A DNA stretch of 64,000 bases from Eucommia ulmoides (GCA_016647705.1 CM028328.1:9812614-9876613), one strand, 5' to 3'. Shown: positions 39,203 to 58,779, numbered from the stretch's first letter. Program-made: numbers and translations. The notes: generated by a model from the letters alone, not told the origin.

Positions 39203-41250
39203 ATGCCTGTTGGAGCGAGTAGCGGAAATGCAACTAGAACTAATACTGATTACTACAGCGAAAATATAGGGAGTGACGAATATGAAAATTTATTGATACC
39301 GTACCGCCTGAATAAGTCGACAACAATGTCTGCTAATTGGAGGTATTTAATTCGTAAGGTAGGGCAAGTTTTTAAAGGTGGGGCTAATGATTTTAGGGAA
39401 TGTTTGATAAAGTATTCTATTGAAATTGGGTTCAAATTTGATTACCATAAGAACGAACCATCTCGTGTTGTAGCATATTGCGCATATAAGATTGAGCGAG
39501 GATGTGAATGGTTCGTACGTGCAAGCATCGATAGTAAGAATGGATTTTTTTACATCAAGAAAATAAACAATATTCATACGTGTGGTGCTGCAGTTAGAAC
39601 CAGGCAAAATGGTAGAATTAATTCCAAAATTGTGTCGAATTGTATAAAAAACACGCTAAAGGTTCAATCACTAAAACGCCTTATTGACGTCGTCAAAGAA
39701 TTTAAAAATAACTATGGGTTGGACATAAGTTATCACCATGCATGGTGGGGGGTTCAAAAGGCTAGAGAAGATGTTTGGGGATTATCGTAGTGGATACGAC
39801 AAGTTGAGATGGTACAAAGAAGTGTGCATGGAGACAAACCCGAGAACCTGTTTTGAAATTGAATATGATATGAGTACTGGTTGTTTTAACCGACTTTTTG
39901 TTTCATTCGGTGCTAGCATAGCAGGGTTTAAATATGTACGACCTCTATTATTTCTCGACGGAACGTTTCTGAAAGCAAAGTATAAAGGCACGTTGCTTGG
40001 CGCAACCGGCAAAGATGAAAATAACGGTAAGCGGGGTTAAAAAATCTAGTTATTTTTTTGACGTGCTAATCAATTTGTCGTTGTTGTATACGATGTAATA
40101 TTCTTGTTATACAGCGAAAAAACATTTATTACTGTTAATTTAGTAATAATATTCAATGTACATTGAATATTATTTATATTGAATAACTAGACTTTTGTCA
40201 TTTGCTGACAGGTATATATCCATTGGCTTTTGGAATCGTTGACTCCGAAATGGAAGTCCACTGGGAATGGTTTCTAAAACATCTAGTTAATGTTATACCA
40301 CCGGAACGAGTAATGACATTCGTATCTGATCGAAATGCAGGGTTAATAAAAGCTGTGAAAAAGGTATTCCCAGATGCATACCATTCATTTTGTTTGAACC
40401 ACTTAACAATGAATTTGAAGAAAAAAATTGGAGCTCGTTTACCAGTGGTAAAACAACGGTTGTTGTGGTTGTTACGTGAGTGTTACAAAGCAAAAACGGA
40501 GTTCGACTTTTACACACTATTGGCAGATCTAAAAGAAGAGGGATCCAAATATATTTCTGATTGGGTTGATGATTTGCCTAGAGAGAATTGGACAAATGCG
40601 TTCTTCAAAGGTCGAAGATACGGTGAATTGACATCCAATGCCGCAGAGTCATTCAATGGATGGATTGCTGAAGCTAGACACCTGCCAATTCACAAAGTTG
40701 TCGATCGAATTCGTTTTGACTTAATGGAACAACGGACAAAACGACGTAACATGGCTTCTGGGGTGAACAATATTCTGTATGAGATAATTGAGAAACAAAT
40801 GCTAAAAAGATTGGAAGAATGCAAGACATGGGTGGTGCGTGAATCTGTGAATGGAGTTTTCGAGGTCCAATCAGACCCTTCTGTACTCGTGGACCTAAAA
40901 AACTAAACGTGTTCTTGTTTCGATTGGAGGGACAACGGGATACCGTGTGCACACGCTTGCGCTGCTATTACAAAGACCGGTGGAGATTTGAACTCATATG
41001 TAGAGGATTACTTCCACATGTCCTTTTACCGTTTAAGTTACGAGGATGGAATTTTTGCTGTGCCAACTTCGGGGAAGAAAGAGACGAAACAAGAAGATAT
41101 TGTAATACTACCACCAGTTACCAAACGACCTAGGGGACGATCGAAGAAAATGAGGATCCCATCAAAGGGAGAATTCAAGAAAGGAACATTGAAGTGCAGT
41201 CACTGCGAGGGGAAATGACACAATAGGAAAACATGCAAAGAACCCATCTG
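39203..41250 (+). pseudogene. mudrA transposase relic
   Basis: The start ATG is at 39203. The N-terminal MuDR DNA-binding region (VAYCAYKIERGCEWFVRAS, IHTCGA) runs to a frame break near 39755. It continues in the next frame with LFLDGTFLKAKYKG (first catalytic Asp), a donor at 40026 and an acceptor at 40211, then PLAFGIVDSE, FVSDRNAGLIKAV (second Asp), FCLNHL and SNAAESFNGW (Glu), the DDE triad. A TAA at 40904-40906 interrupts just before a SWIM zinc finger (CSCFDWRDNGIPCAHACAAI). A TGA at 41216-41218 cuts the C-terminal knuckle (CSHCEGK, then HNRKTC). Motifs are complete but there are three disabling changes. Confidence 0.93.
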
Positions 41251-42240
41251 AGATAACATCATTTATTAGACTTTCATTATTTTTTGGAGCAACAGTTTTT
41301 ATTTATTTTTGAACAATTCGACATTCGTGTGGATGTTTTCATGACTATAATTATTTTATCAATTGGGTTTCATTTTTTATAGTTGTGTATGCTAAATTTA
41401 TGTTTTGTTTATATTCTTGTGCCAAATTATGTAATATTTTGATGAAGATGAATTAAATGATTAAAAGACACGATTTTTTTCGGCGGATACAGTGATTTAT
41501 TAAGCAAATAAAAAACAAGGAGTAATAGATGAATATTACACACAGTAATATATTATTGTAGTGGAATAATTAATAAATCAGTAATTTTTAATTCAACTCG
41601 AATTCCAGAAGATCCGGTAGCTAGATGTGTATTCACGGAGTACGATATTTACATGACTTCACAGTAATTTTTATTGTAACAAAATAATTAACACACAAAA
41701 ATGTAGGTCCATGCGTATTTCGAAAAAGATCAATACATTTCTCATTTGTATTATTACCAACCAACCCGATTTATCATCTGAATTATTACTACCTAACCTG
41801 AACCCCCTCCCCTTGTTGAAAACTATTGTCAACACAGACAATTACTGCAACTATTAATTTACAGTACTTTTTATTGCACCGGAATAATTAGCTCACAGTA
41901 AGTTTTAATAGAACAAACAATTGTATCCGATAACATTATTCGTCTTAGACATTTCAATCATAGATACACACACGCATTGAGATGAAACAAAAAATCAGAA
42001 AATGGAGACAAAAAAATTCAGACAGTGTGATCTAATTGAAGCCCATGCACATAATTGTATTAAAAGAATGTTTGACTAATATCAGTTACAACCTAAACTC
42101 TTGCTCACCCACAAGACTCGATTGATGCAAGTAAAATATACAACTAGTACTAGCAGTTGCTCAATGAAAAGGAACGCAAAATTGTGGCGGTGACGGCGGC
42201 AGCGATGGTTGGTGGTTCATAATATAAATTCATAAAAATT
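41251..42240. other. MULE interior, AT-rich, no gene seen
   Basis: Holds dispersed copies of a phrase like CACAGTAATTTTTATTGTA(A/C)C near 41530, 41660, 41858 and 41890, reminiscent of the 29-bp repeat further left. No coding signal. Confidence 0.5.
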
Positions 42241-42246
42241 GTTAAC

Positions 42247-43110
42247 TCTGATTGGCGAAGTTGAATCCCTTCTCAATGGAGGCTCTGAGCTCGACTTTGA
42301 GGGCTTCCAATCCTTTTTTTTCAAAGTCCGTAAGGGGAACCAGTCCCTGCTGGAACAACCTCTTTAGCATTCTACATTCAAAGTTACTGAAATTGGGAAT
42401 TTCAATCCAATTCCAAAAAATGGACTTGGATTTCTAAAAGTAACTAAAAATCAATTCCAGCAAGTGATTGAATTAGAATTTCAATTTCAATTTCAGTTCT
42501 ATTCAGCAGCCTTAAGCAAATTCTGTTCTCATATATGAATAATCAACAATCAGAGAAAAAAATAGCAAGAACAGCTCAATTGTGTTCCCTAAATCCAATA
42601 TTTCACTTGAAATTGTGTATTTCATAAGCTGAACTGAACCCAATTTCGTGAAATAAGTGGAAATCTACCGTCCAATCAATTGGAAAAATGAAAGAAACAA
42701 TCAACGATTGCAACAAGAACAAACGATTAGATTTCTCAAAATACACAGCTAATCAATAATGTCAGTCTAAAATAGATAACAAGAACATATCCAGCTACTA
42801 TTCAGTTGAAAAATCAACTCCAGTGACGCATTACGAAGCACAAACAAAGGAGAACAGTCACGTACCCAACGGTAGTGGCGGAGGCTCGAACCAACGACCG
42901 AACAGCGAGCTTTGAAGCCCGTGGACTCAACGCTCGGAAACTGCGCTGCGGCAAACACCGGCGAGCGAAGAGAAAATCACGTATTGAGGACTTATTGGAA
43001 ACAGGAAAAAAAATCTTTTGAGATTCTAACTGTGTTTGAGTATGCAAATCAAGTTTGAAAGGATGCTCCATCATAAAAAAGACAAACGTCAAACAAATGT
43101 AGAAACAAGT
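42247..43110 (-). pseudogene. Unidentified gene-like fragment inside the MULE, possibly captured
   Basis: Two minus-strand pieces look protein-coding. One ends in a stop near 42247: an ATG near 42373 opens MLKRLFQQGLVPLTDFEKKG and closes in KGFNFANQS. Another, about 43080-42860, has an organelle-presequence-like composition rich in Arg and Ser (RSFRALSPRASKLAVRSL) and ends at a good donor (TTGG/GTACGTG). They may be exons of one captured gene. I do not recognise the protein. Confidence 0.35.
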
Positions 43111-43409
43111 AGGGGATTTAATCAAAATATTATAAAAAATAAATAAAAATTGCACACGAACCCAACACGCTCAATTGCTCTGCGCATAACATGAATCAAA
43201 AGCCCAACAACCATGTTTGTCATTTATTATGTCCTTGATAAGATCCGCCATTTCCACCGTTGCTATTCTAGTTTTGCATTCACGCTTGACGTTCGCTCAT
43301 TGCCCAAGGACAAACTGCCTCATTATATAGGTAACAATTACTCCACAGTCAGGTCTGGCAAAAAAAAAACCCATACGAATTTCTATTATAAATATCACAT
43401 ATTTTTACA

Positions 43410-46400
43410 AACCTAATTCAAATCAAAATCCACACTTATCAATCAACCCTTTGCTGAGGCGTGTCATAAACAGGCTCCAAAGTTATCGATCGTTCTTGTG
43501 TAGAAGCGCTCGACGCAGTCGCATACCGAGTGAAATAGTTGTTAATGTAATCCACCTATATTTTGCAAACAATGATATCACCAATTAAATTTAAACAAAT
43601 AATAACACTAAATTAATGTACGAGAGTGCATTTGGCATGTAAGATTATTATTGTAAACTCATAATCAATTAATTCGTAAAATATCTAAAAAATTATTATA
43701 AGTTTGGCGCTCTCAAAATGCGGATCATGTGAATTAAGACTATATAGCGAGTTATAGTGATTCAAAGTCCCATGCTCCATCTCGAAAGCAAGTAATGTCC
43801 AGTGCGACGGTGCAGATTTCCTCCCAGGAGTGTTTATTGGGAACATTATCGTCTCGTATTTCCCAGCAACACCTATATTGAATTGTTTATTCATTTGTTC
43901 CCGAATGATTGCCTCTCTATTCTCTTTAATGTAAGTCTATCATCAAAATCAGCACAAAATTTAATATGCATTAAAAGACTAGAAATACAAATGCACGAAA
44001 ATATACCATAATCAAACACCATGGAAAAATGAAGTTACCCAAGAAAGACTAGGCATAACAAACACTCTGTGGAGAGCATCAACATTTGAACTGCCATTAA
44101 AAATTTCTATTTTGCGATGGTGTATTATCTCGGCAAAAGTATTTATCACCTACAAAAGTACGAGGCCAAAAAAAATCAAGTTTATATGTTCATTAAAATA
44201 CATGACATCCAGTATATTTTCTTACCCTACTAGATAATTGTTCTTCTTTTAGGAGATCAATAATGTCGCCAAAACGGACGCCAAGGAAGCCATCCAATCC
44301 AATCCATACTAGGTCACTGAAGAGCGAAAAATTAAATCAATAAAGTGAATAGGGAATTTAAGAAAAAAGTACAAATTGATTCGAAGTAAATATAACGAAT
44401 ACATACGCATCATCATGTGTTTCATGTATGGATTTTATTTTATCCCAATCACTTTCGTCTAGTAATTTAGCCACTGCGCTTCTTTTTTTGTTTGGAAGTT
44501 TTTCGGGTTTCCTTCTAGTCATTCGATGTATCAACGGGATCTCATCCACATTAATCACTACCTGAACACACTCCTTTTTACTTCGCTTTTTAACCCTCTC
44601 ATACACGAAATCTGACTTTCGTGTGGGTTTTCTTTTTTACCGTTTAATCTCCCTTACCATAGAAGTTTGCAGTTCGGCATGTTCAAGAGTTTTCATACTT
44701 GGAGATGAAACTAAATCGGCAACGGATTTTTTTTCGCGTATTTGTTCTGCATCAATGATGGTCGACCGTTCCGCCAAATCATCTAATTGTTTCATCAACG
44801 ATGTTATCAACTCGTCACGAGTTTTGAGCTCAGATCGAAGATGGATATTCTCCGCAACCAACTCACTATTTTGATTCAACGAACACTCCAATTGCTTCTT
44901 AATTTCAGTGAGCTCGTCCGGGGGTTGTTGCTCGGGGGGAGGTAAGCCAGCTGATGTTGCCGTTGGTTGGGCCCCAAATAGATACAACTCTTCCATAGAT
45001 GATGGCACCAGATCGTCAGAGATTACCTGAAAATGGTAGGACACGCAACTTAAATTAACAATGTTATAAAACATTTGTAGGTTTATACCGAATTAGTCTT
45101 CTTGTCTCAAACATTGGTAGTATTATATGTTAGCTTATACTGTCAGTTGCGGCAATTGAATGCAGTAAACTGAACCATTTAGTGCTTTTAGATCTTTATA
45201 CTAATTGTTAATTATAGGTTCCGTCTGTACTAGATATTGGTTGTGGTTTTGGTAGCTTTGGGGCTCATTTGCTATCACTGAAGTTAATGGCTGTTATGTA
45301 CAGCAGCAGATGAAACAACAGGTAGCCAAGTTCCAACATTGTCATATGACATGGTTCTCTAGATTTTCAATGCAGTAACATTTCTTACAATATTTATGAT
45401 ACAAATAATAACCAACCATTATTTGCTCTTGTTTTTCAAGCTTTTATCTTATTGTTCTGGGGTTTTTTTTTTTTTTTTTTTTTTTATTTGGTAATGAAAG
45501 TTCAATTTTGAAAAGAGGGGGTTAACAAAACCGTTGTTATTCAGTCATATAAACACCCTCTAAAAACATGATCTGGCGCATGGTGGAATACCATTAATAG
45601 TCAATATGCAGTAACATTCTTATAAATGACACAACACACGTAACTTTTGATATGCAGTAAAATTCTTATAAATTATACAACCAGCCATTTAATGATATAC
45701 ATATAATATTTCAAAGATACTATTGGCACTAACCTAATTTTCATTGAGATCATTCACCCCATGCAACACGTTCTTTAAAGAAGACAAATTCCAACGGGTG
45801 AATCGAGAAATGCCGATCCAACTGACATCATCGCCGATCATCGCCGACTGACATAGCTTGGTGATTGTAGTCTGGATCTAACAGGGTTGAACGCTCGCAA
45901 AACATATACTAAGAGTAATAACATATAGAAATTAGAAAAAATTATTACATCAACAAACAAGAATATACACAACATTTGTCATTGCACCTATAAAAAACTT
46001 ACCAATATAGCGATGATGCAGTCACGAATCGCATAAGGTTTGTTAATGTTATTAAGGATAGAATCATTTACCCTCTTTGCAATAGCATCAGCCCATGCGT
46101 ATTCAGACATTGCATGCAAGTCCTCTACCATTTGCACAAACGACCATCCGATATTTGTACCAGTAGTTGCAAAAAAGCAAGTCACAAAAGCGTACAAACA
46201 CATCAACCTTACGACATCCTCAATGTCATCGTGATCGTTCTGATCAATAATCGTGTCGATCGTCTGTAATATCACTCTCGTTGAGACTTGGTCTACTCCA
46301 ACAAAACGTCGTCGAACAAACGGACTCATAATCTTCTTCGCATACGTATGTTCAACTACTTTGGTCCCATTTTTTATTCCAAAGAATAATGATATATCTC

Positions 46401-46805
46401 TCGCACTCAAAGAAATACTCTTGCTGCCAAATACAAAAGCTTTCCTACCTCTGCCCAATACGCAAGACAATAAAAAAATGTTTAGAAAATTATAGTAAGA
46501 CAGTAAATATCATTGCAACATAATTTTTTCGATATGAAAAGTAACAATTTTTACCGATTATAATACTTCAACAGCGCAAAGATGTCCTGGTCACTTTTAG
46601 TGCATTGTTGGACCACGACATTGCCGTCAACGAATGCCTTAAAGAAAGGCCAAAGCGGAGTGGACGACATCACATCAATATGGGTAGGACGAAACTTCCT
46701 TCGGTTTTTTCCCATTAAATCACAGAAGTTACGCAAATTACATTGAAACTGTTTACCCCTAGCTTGATTATGGGATATTGGATCGATGTCGGATGCACCC
46801 GCCAT
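43410..46805 (-). pseudogene. MULE-borne gene: plant-transposon domain plus Ulp1-like cysteine protease (broken)
   Basis: Exons by splice signals: 46805-46555, 46450-46003, 45877-45734, 45026-44407, 44316-44226, 44149-44039, 43936 to about 43690, and 43555-43440. The N-terminal half (ARDISLFFGIKNGTKV, MCLYAFVTCFFATTGTNIGW, MSEYAWADAI) resembles the DUF1985/plant mobile domain. A coiled-coil (ELVAENIHLRSELKTRDELI) follows, then a C48 protease part (IMFPINTPGRKSAPSHWTLL with the catalytic His; HYNSL, Asn where Asp is usual). TAG at 45736-45734 and TAA at 44639-44637 break the frame. The reading stops at QQRVD just before the expected catalytic Cys box. Family role: SUMO-type protease-like, of unknown function in MULEs. 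Confidence 0.8.
45218..45358 (+). pseudogene. Captured fragment of a QUASIMODO2-like (PMT/DUF248) methyltransferase gene
   Basis: On the plus strand, right after an acceptor-like TTAATTATAG, the sequence reads SVLDIGCGFGSFGAHLLSLK LMAV, the SAM-binding motif I region of plant putative pectin methyltransferases. After one extra base it continues AADETTGSQV, then, with an internal deletion, LSYDMV. This is a recognisable but dead copy, antisense to the Ulp1-like gene and lying in one of its introns. Such host fragments in a MULE are typical of Pack-MULE-style transduplication. Confidence 0.82.
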
Positions 46806-47839
46806 TACCTGAGAAACAATTCCGGTGTCGGACTAAAAATTGACATCCAAACATTAACAATGTAGAGGACGAACGGTATAATTCAAAAACAAATATTTAA
46901 TTGTTGAATTTTGCTTCACAATTTCAATCTCTATTAACCAAACATCAATTTTTGTTACATGTTAAATACACATTAATTTTTACACCACAGTAAGTCTTGA
47001 TCAACACCACAAACCAACAACGACAAAGTCTCAAACTGTGTATCTAAAACAAGCCTTCACTTCATGTTTTTTGCTACACATTAATAATCTATATAAATCG
47101 AACATATTTTTTTTTTGATATACACTAATTAAATATCAAATATTACACCACAATAACAATTCGATAGAAATCCCACATGAATAGTGAAACGTAACAAATT
47201 GTCAATCCAAAACAAGTCTTTTAATTCATGATTTTTGCTACACAGTAAATTACCTCAAGATTGGTGGCTACACATTAAATATTCAAACATAAATTGATAA
47301 CAAGAACAATGGCCATCTCTATTTCTTATGAAACCAAAAGCGAAATTCATGAACACAACTGCATATACGTAATCTTGCTACACACCAACAATTTAACAAC
47401 CCGAACAGTAAATATTTCAATAACTCACGCAACAACACCCAAAATATCAACAACCAATATATGATTATTAATGTGCATTCACCATCTCAACACACCAAAA
47501 TTCCGATTCTGATTTCTCCACATTCTTAACCCTAATTTTGAATTAAACTCCAATCAACAAGCAAGCAAGAATCCGAATTCTGGTGTTCAGATGGCCGAAA
47601 TATGAACAATGCAAGGGGGACATGGATTTTTTCTGTGCATTAACATTCCTCACAAACCAAAATCAAGAACACAACAAATAATATATGATTGTTACTGTGC
47701 ATTCAACATCTCAACCACAAGTCATCTGTGGATTGCTCAGTTTTCGCATTACCCAAACCCTAGAAAATCAAACACCTTCAATTGAGATGATACTTACAGA
47801 AACGAAACCGACGGTGATGGCGGCTGGATTTTGAACGGC
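46806..47839. other. MULE interior, probable upstream region of the Ulp1-like gene
   Basis: AT-rich, with dispersed CTACACA(T/G)TAA phrases. No coding signal was found. Confidence 0.4.
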
Positions 47840-48012
47840 GACGATGCTTGAACGGCGATGGTAAGGCGAGAGCGAGCTACTGTTGCGGCGCCGATGTTCT
47901 ACCAACGTGTCGGCGACGTTTGCGGCGACGGCGACGACTACAGCAGGTGACGGCGACGGCGACGACTATAGCAGGTGACGACCACGGCTACGGTAGGCGG
48001 CGACGAATGAAT
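47840..48012. repeat. GC-rich block with a 33-bp tandem repeat near the right MULE end
   Basis: Strongly CG-rich island in AT-rich DNA. GGCGACGGCGACGACTA(C/T)A with GCAGGTGAC is repeated about 33 bp apart. Arg-rich readings arise from base composition. Confidence 0.75.
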
Positions 48013-48329
48013 ACTCTATTCAGACAGACAGTGCGCCCTGATTCCTGCAGACAAGCGGCAAACGAACGATGAGGAAATTGGGGATTGCGATTTTTTGGGA
48101 GAAGAATGTGAATATCAACTTTCTATATTAGGATTCTGAGCATGAATCACAAGATAGAAGGTTCGAATATGGAATTTTGCTAAAGAACACTTACCTTATA
48201 GCATCACCTCTCACGCGCTTCTTCCCACAATTACAGTGCACGGAATGAACATGGGTGTTGTGTTAAAATATATGGATGGGTATATGTATAATATATTAGT
48301 GGGCCTTGGGGCCCATATTAAAATCCCCT

Positions 48330-49078
48330 AAAAAAAAATAGTTTTAAGATCAATCCGTTTAATTTTATGCAAAACAAAAACAAAAAAAGTGAAGCATCAA
48401 AACTGTTAAGATTTTTAATTTTATATAAAACTAAAACCAAAATCGAGAAATCGTGAACCGTTATTTTTTATATAAACAAATTAACTCAATTAACTATATA
48501 AATATACACACACACAAATACAACCACTAAGGGTCAAAATATAAATAAAAAATGTGAGGATAATATATATAATAAAAATATATTTGAAATACCAATTAAG
48601 TGGTCCAATTACGCAATTCGGTTTCTCGGTCTTTATCCCAAAACCAAAATCAAAAGCAAAACAATTTCGTTTTCTCAATTCTAAAACCAAAACCATTTAA
48701 TCTATTTCAAAATCAAACTGCTCGGTTCAATTTGGTTCCATTATCAATCAGTTCAAGTTGAATTGTCATCTCTAACTTAACATCAATTATATCACATTTG
48801 GTTAAAAAGAGAAATACTATACATCAATATAAAACTCTGATGAAATTGAAACATTATGGTGCAATTTGCAAATGAAAGTAAAAAATTAAAGCCAACTATG
48901 TAAATATTCAGAAAATATATAATGAAATGCTAATCAGTGTGGCCCTTTTATGAAGAAAAAGATACATATCATCCATATCAGAACACATCAAGTACAACAA
49001 TTTTCATAAACTTTACTCTGCCAAATTCAAATACAGCTCCCAATTTTTAATTTTTTTTATATATTTTATTTTTGCCCT
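48330..49078. repeat. Duplicated spacer between ALG1 copy and glycolate oxidase B
   Basis: Continues the duplicated spacer after the MULE (TTTTAAGATCAATCCGTTTAA, compare 27886 onward) up to the 3' end of copy B. No gene is seen in it. Confidence 0.9.
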
Positions 49079-56293
<7,215 letters not shown>

Positions 56294-57480
56294 CTTTATG
56301 ATTAAAAAAATCCTTTATGCTTCCCTCACGGGATCTTGATTAACATCAGAAACACACAAGAATAACCAATTAAATTACTATCATTTCACATTAAATAACA
56401 CAAATAATTCCAATTCTTGTATGAAATTTTCTTAAATGCAGTCATTCATCAGGCAATAGGTCCATGAATAAGTATAAGATAGTAGAATGGTTTTGGGCCT
56501 CTCTCAACCCCAAAAGTTAGCTCATCCCCAATCTTATAACCTGCATCAGCCCCTTCCACATCCGATGTGGGATAAACCCAACAACCTCCCTCTTACACAT
56601 CGGGCCTTTGGTTAACTAATCCTCAACCAGTCTCTCCCTTTGTGACTATTGGGTCATGTTGTAACTTGGGCTCGAATATCAACATAGGATGGTCTTGGGC
56701 CTCTTTCGGTCTTCCTTCACACTTATAATCTGACCACCAACCCCTTCTACATCCGATGTGGAATAAACACATCCGACGTGGAAAAATCACAATAAAGAGA
56801 GAGGGGGAGGGAGGGAGGGAGGGAGAGGTAAAAGGCATAACACTACCAAATATTGATGAATGAATGACTACAAATATCCATTAAAATAAATAAATAAATA
56901 AAAATGGAAGAAAAAAACATTCAAAACACATAGGTTATGTTTGGTTCTGATTGAAGTAAATAGCAAAAGACCGAGTGATTATGCATGTTTATAGACGCAA
57001 ACATAAATAAGGAAAGAAATAGTATGATGCGACTCACAACAATAAAACATGAACACTGAAGGAAAAACATATTGACCACAAATTGAAATCATGAATCAAA
57101 TGGATGATAAATATTAGAAGAAACCCACTTGAAATCGATAGCAGAAGGGGCGATTCTTAACGCCCAACCTAGCTGAAAATAAGAAGAAAAAGAAGAAAGA
57201 CTGAAGGGGAGTGGAGTGAAGAGAGAGAAAAACATACCGCGGATTTTTAAGACTATTAGGAAGAGTGAAATCAGAGGGAAGCAAGTGGAGGACGCCTCTG
57301 CGGATAATCTTTTTAAGTGATAAAAAAAATAATAAATTAAAAACAGGAATTTAGAAATGGATTGATTTGAATAAGTTGCAGATATAGACAAATACAGTTG
57401 TGGGTAAGAGAGAGAGAGGAGAGAGAGAGGCACAAACTTGAGGATTAGCATTTGGAGGTGGGAATTTGAAGCCAAATCCT
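56294..57480 (-). promoter_or_regulatory. Probable glycolate oxidase B leader: 5' UTR exon and intron
   Basis: Immediately before the ATG is an acceptor-like TTTTTTAATCATAAAG. About 945 bp upstream there is a CT-rich leader-like stretch (about 57440-57239) ending in a donor (CCGCG/GTATGTT at 57238/57237). This fits a 5' UTR intron that contains the TRIM at 56484-56770. A CT tract at about 57410-57430 lies in the leader. Inference from splice signals only. Copy A lacks everything beyond about 180 bp of it. Confidence 0.45.
56484..56770 (-). mobile_element. TRIM-like element upstream of glycolate oxidase B
   Basis: Two related repeats: about 56484-56582 and 56687-56768, both of the form (G)ATGGT(T/C)TTGGGCCTCT...ACATCCGATGTGG(G/A)ATAAAC. 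On the minus strand the first begins TGTTGGGTTTATCCCACATCGG, a usual TRIM LTR start. The space between is about 100 bp. No clear primer site was found. Confidence 0.6.
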
Positions 57481-58779
57481 ATCGGAAGGGGCAATTGAGT
57501 GGTTCTCCTCCACATGCCTCTTGTGTGCTTCGCATTCTCCCTTCATTATCGTCCCCATTCGAAAAAAAAAAAATCCATAAATACATTATAAATTTTACAG
57601 ACGATGAAACAGAGGGTTTGTGAATTATGGGTGTGTTTTTCTCCACAAAAATCGCTAGCTTTCAATTTCTCTTTTTGTCTTTTCCCAGGAATTTTCCGGT
57701 AGGAGGATGGATAAATATGGTGTACTATATAAAAAAAAATAAAAATTGGAGGGTGGAGAGGGGGCCTGCAAGTCTCTGTCTTCTACATTGAGGGAGAAAC
57801 GCCGGAAAGTATGCTGAATTTGGGTAACGGAGAGAAGAGAAATATATTTCCTTCCCAATTCTCGTGCTTGGGAAGGAGGGAAAAATAAAGAATAATCGGA
57901 GTAATTTTAAAAATAATAATAATAATAAAAGTTGGATTACATTTTTGGGTTAATTGCCTTTTTTTTCCTTTAATATCACTGAAATTTAAAAGCGTAACCT
58001 CTATTTTAAAAAATTATATCTCGTTTAAACTAACAAAATATACTTAAAAAATGACGTAATTTAATTTTTTATCTAAAATTTTCAGTACTTTAACAGAATT
58101 ACTCTTTCTTTTTTTTTTTTTTTCTTTTTACGATTAATTACACTTTGCACTCCACCAAATTGTACTTTAACACTAATCTAAAATTTAAGGGTCAAAATAT
58201 ATATTTTTTTCTATCTACATCTTCTTCTACATGGTCTACGTCGAACAAACACCCACCTCCTCTACTCACCGCTGAACAACCCCACCAACTCATCCTCTAC
58301 TCGCCGCCAAACAACCCATCCACCCCTCGCCTCCTCTTTCTTTTTTTCTGTAATAATCAACCATAGCCCTTTCATTTCCACTCTATCACTGCCACCACGA
58401 TCTGACAAACCTTCGACCGCAATCTCCCAAACTCTCCCCGGTCATGTCCCAAGCTCCCCACTTGCATCATCACACAAGTCCGCTCCCCGTATCCATCATG
58501 TCCTCTATCGTAAAAATAGGAAAAGAACTCCCTCATTGCCATCTTAGTGTCGAACAACGCCCAAGCCATCTCTACTCATTGACCAGACTCACGAACGAAT
58601 TTCAAGGAAAAATTTCAAAAATTTTAAGATCTGCTCACAGTCGAACAACCCCCCATCATCATCTTCGTTTCATTAGAAGGCCGTCGTCGTTGAATGTGTT
58701 GCAGAAGAGAGAGAGAGAAAGAGAGATAAAAATAGAAAGAAAAAGAACAAGTATAGAATAATTATAGTAGGGGTATTAT
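57481..58779. other. Intergenic DNA, no gene supported
   Basis: AT-rich with pyrimidine-rich stretches (58200-58480) and a GA tract at 58706-58725. Open stretches here have biased composition and no conserved motif. Confidence 0.5.

Larger units (their letters stand above)
37703..48329 (+). mobile_element. MULE (Mutator-like element) of the Ulp1-carrying type, 10.6 kb
   Basis: Defined by comparison: spacer sequence continuous at 27870-27885 is split here, with A-rich target sequence on both sides. It carries a plus-strand mudrA relic (39203-41250) and a minus-strand relic with a plant-transposon N-terminal domain and an Ulp1-like protease (46805-43420), convergent with each other. This gene pair is typical of Kaonashi-type MULEs, which often lack long inverted ends. 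Here I see only a short shared phrase near both ends (ATGGGCCCCAA at 37745 and, inverted, 48308-48318). It has tandem repeats at 38095-38700 and 38806-39060 and captured host sequence near 45218. The exact ends are uncertain by a few bases because of the A run. Confidence 0.85.

Noticed and set aside
47848-48072. Arg-rich plus-strand frame
   Set aside because: Arises from CGG/CGA repeats near the MULE end; no conserved motif.
57089-57475. Minus-strand frame of 128 codons upstream of glycolate oxidase B
   Set aside because: Leu/Ser-rich reading of CT-rich leader sequence; better explained as a 5' UTR exon with intron.
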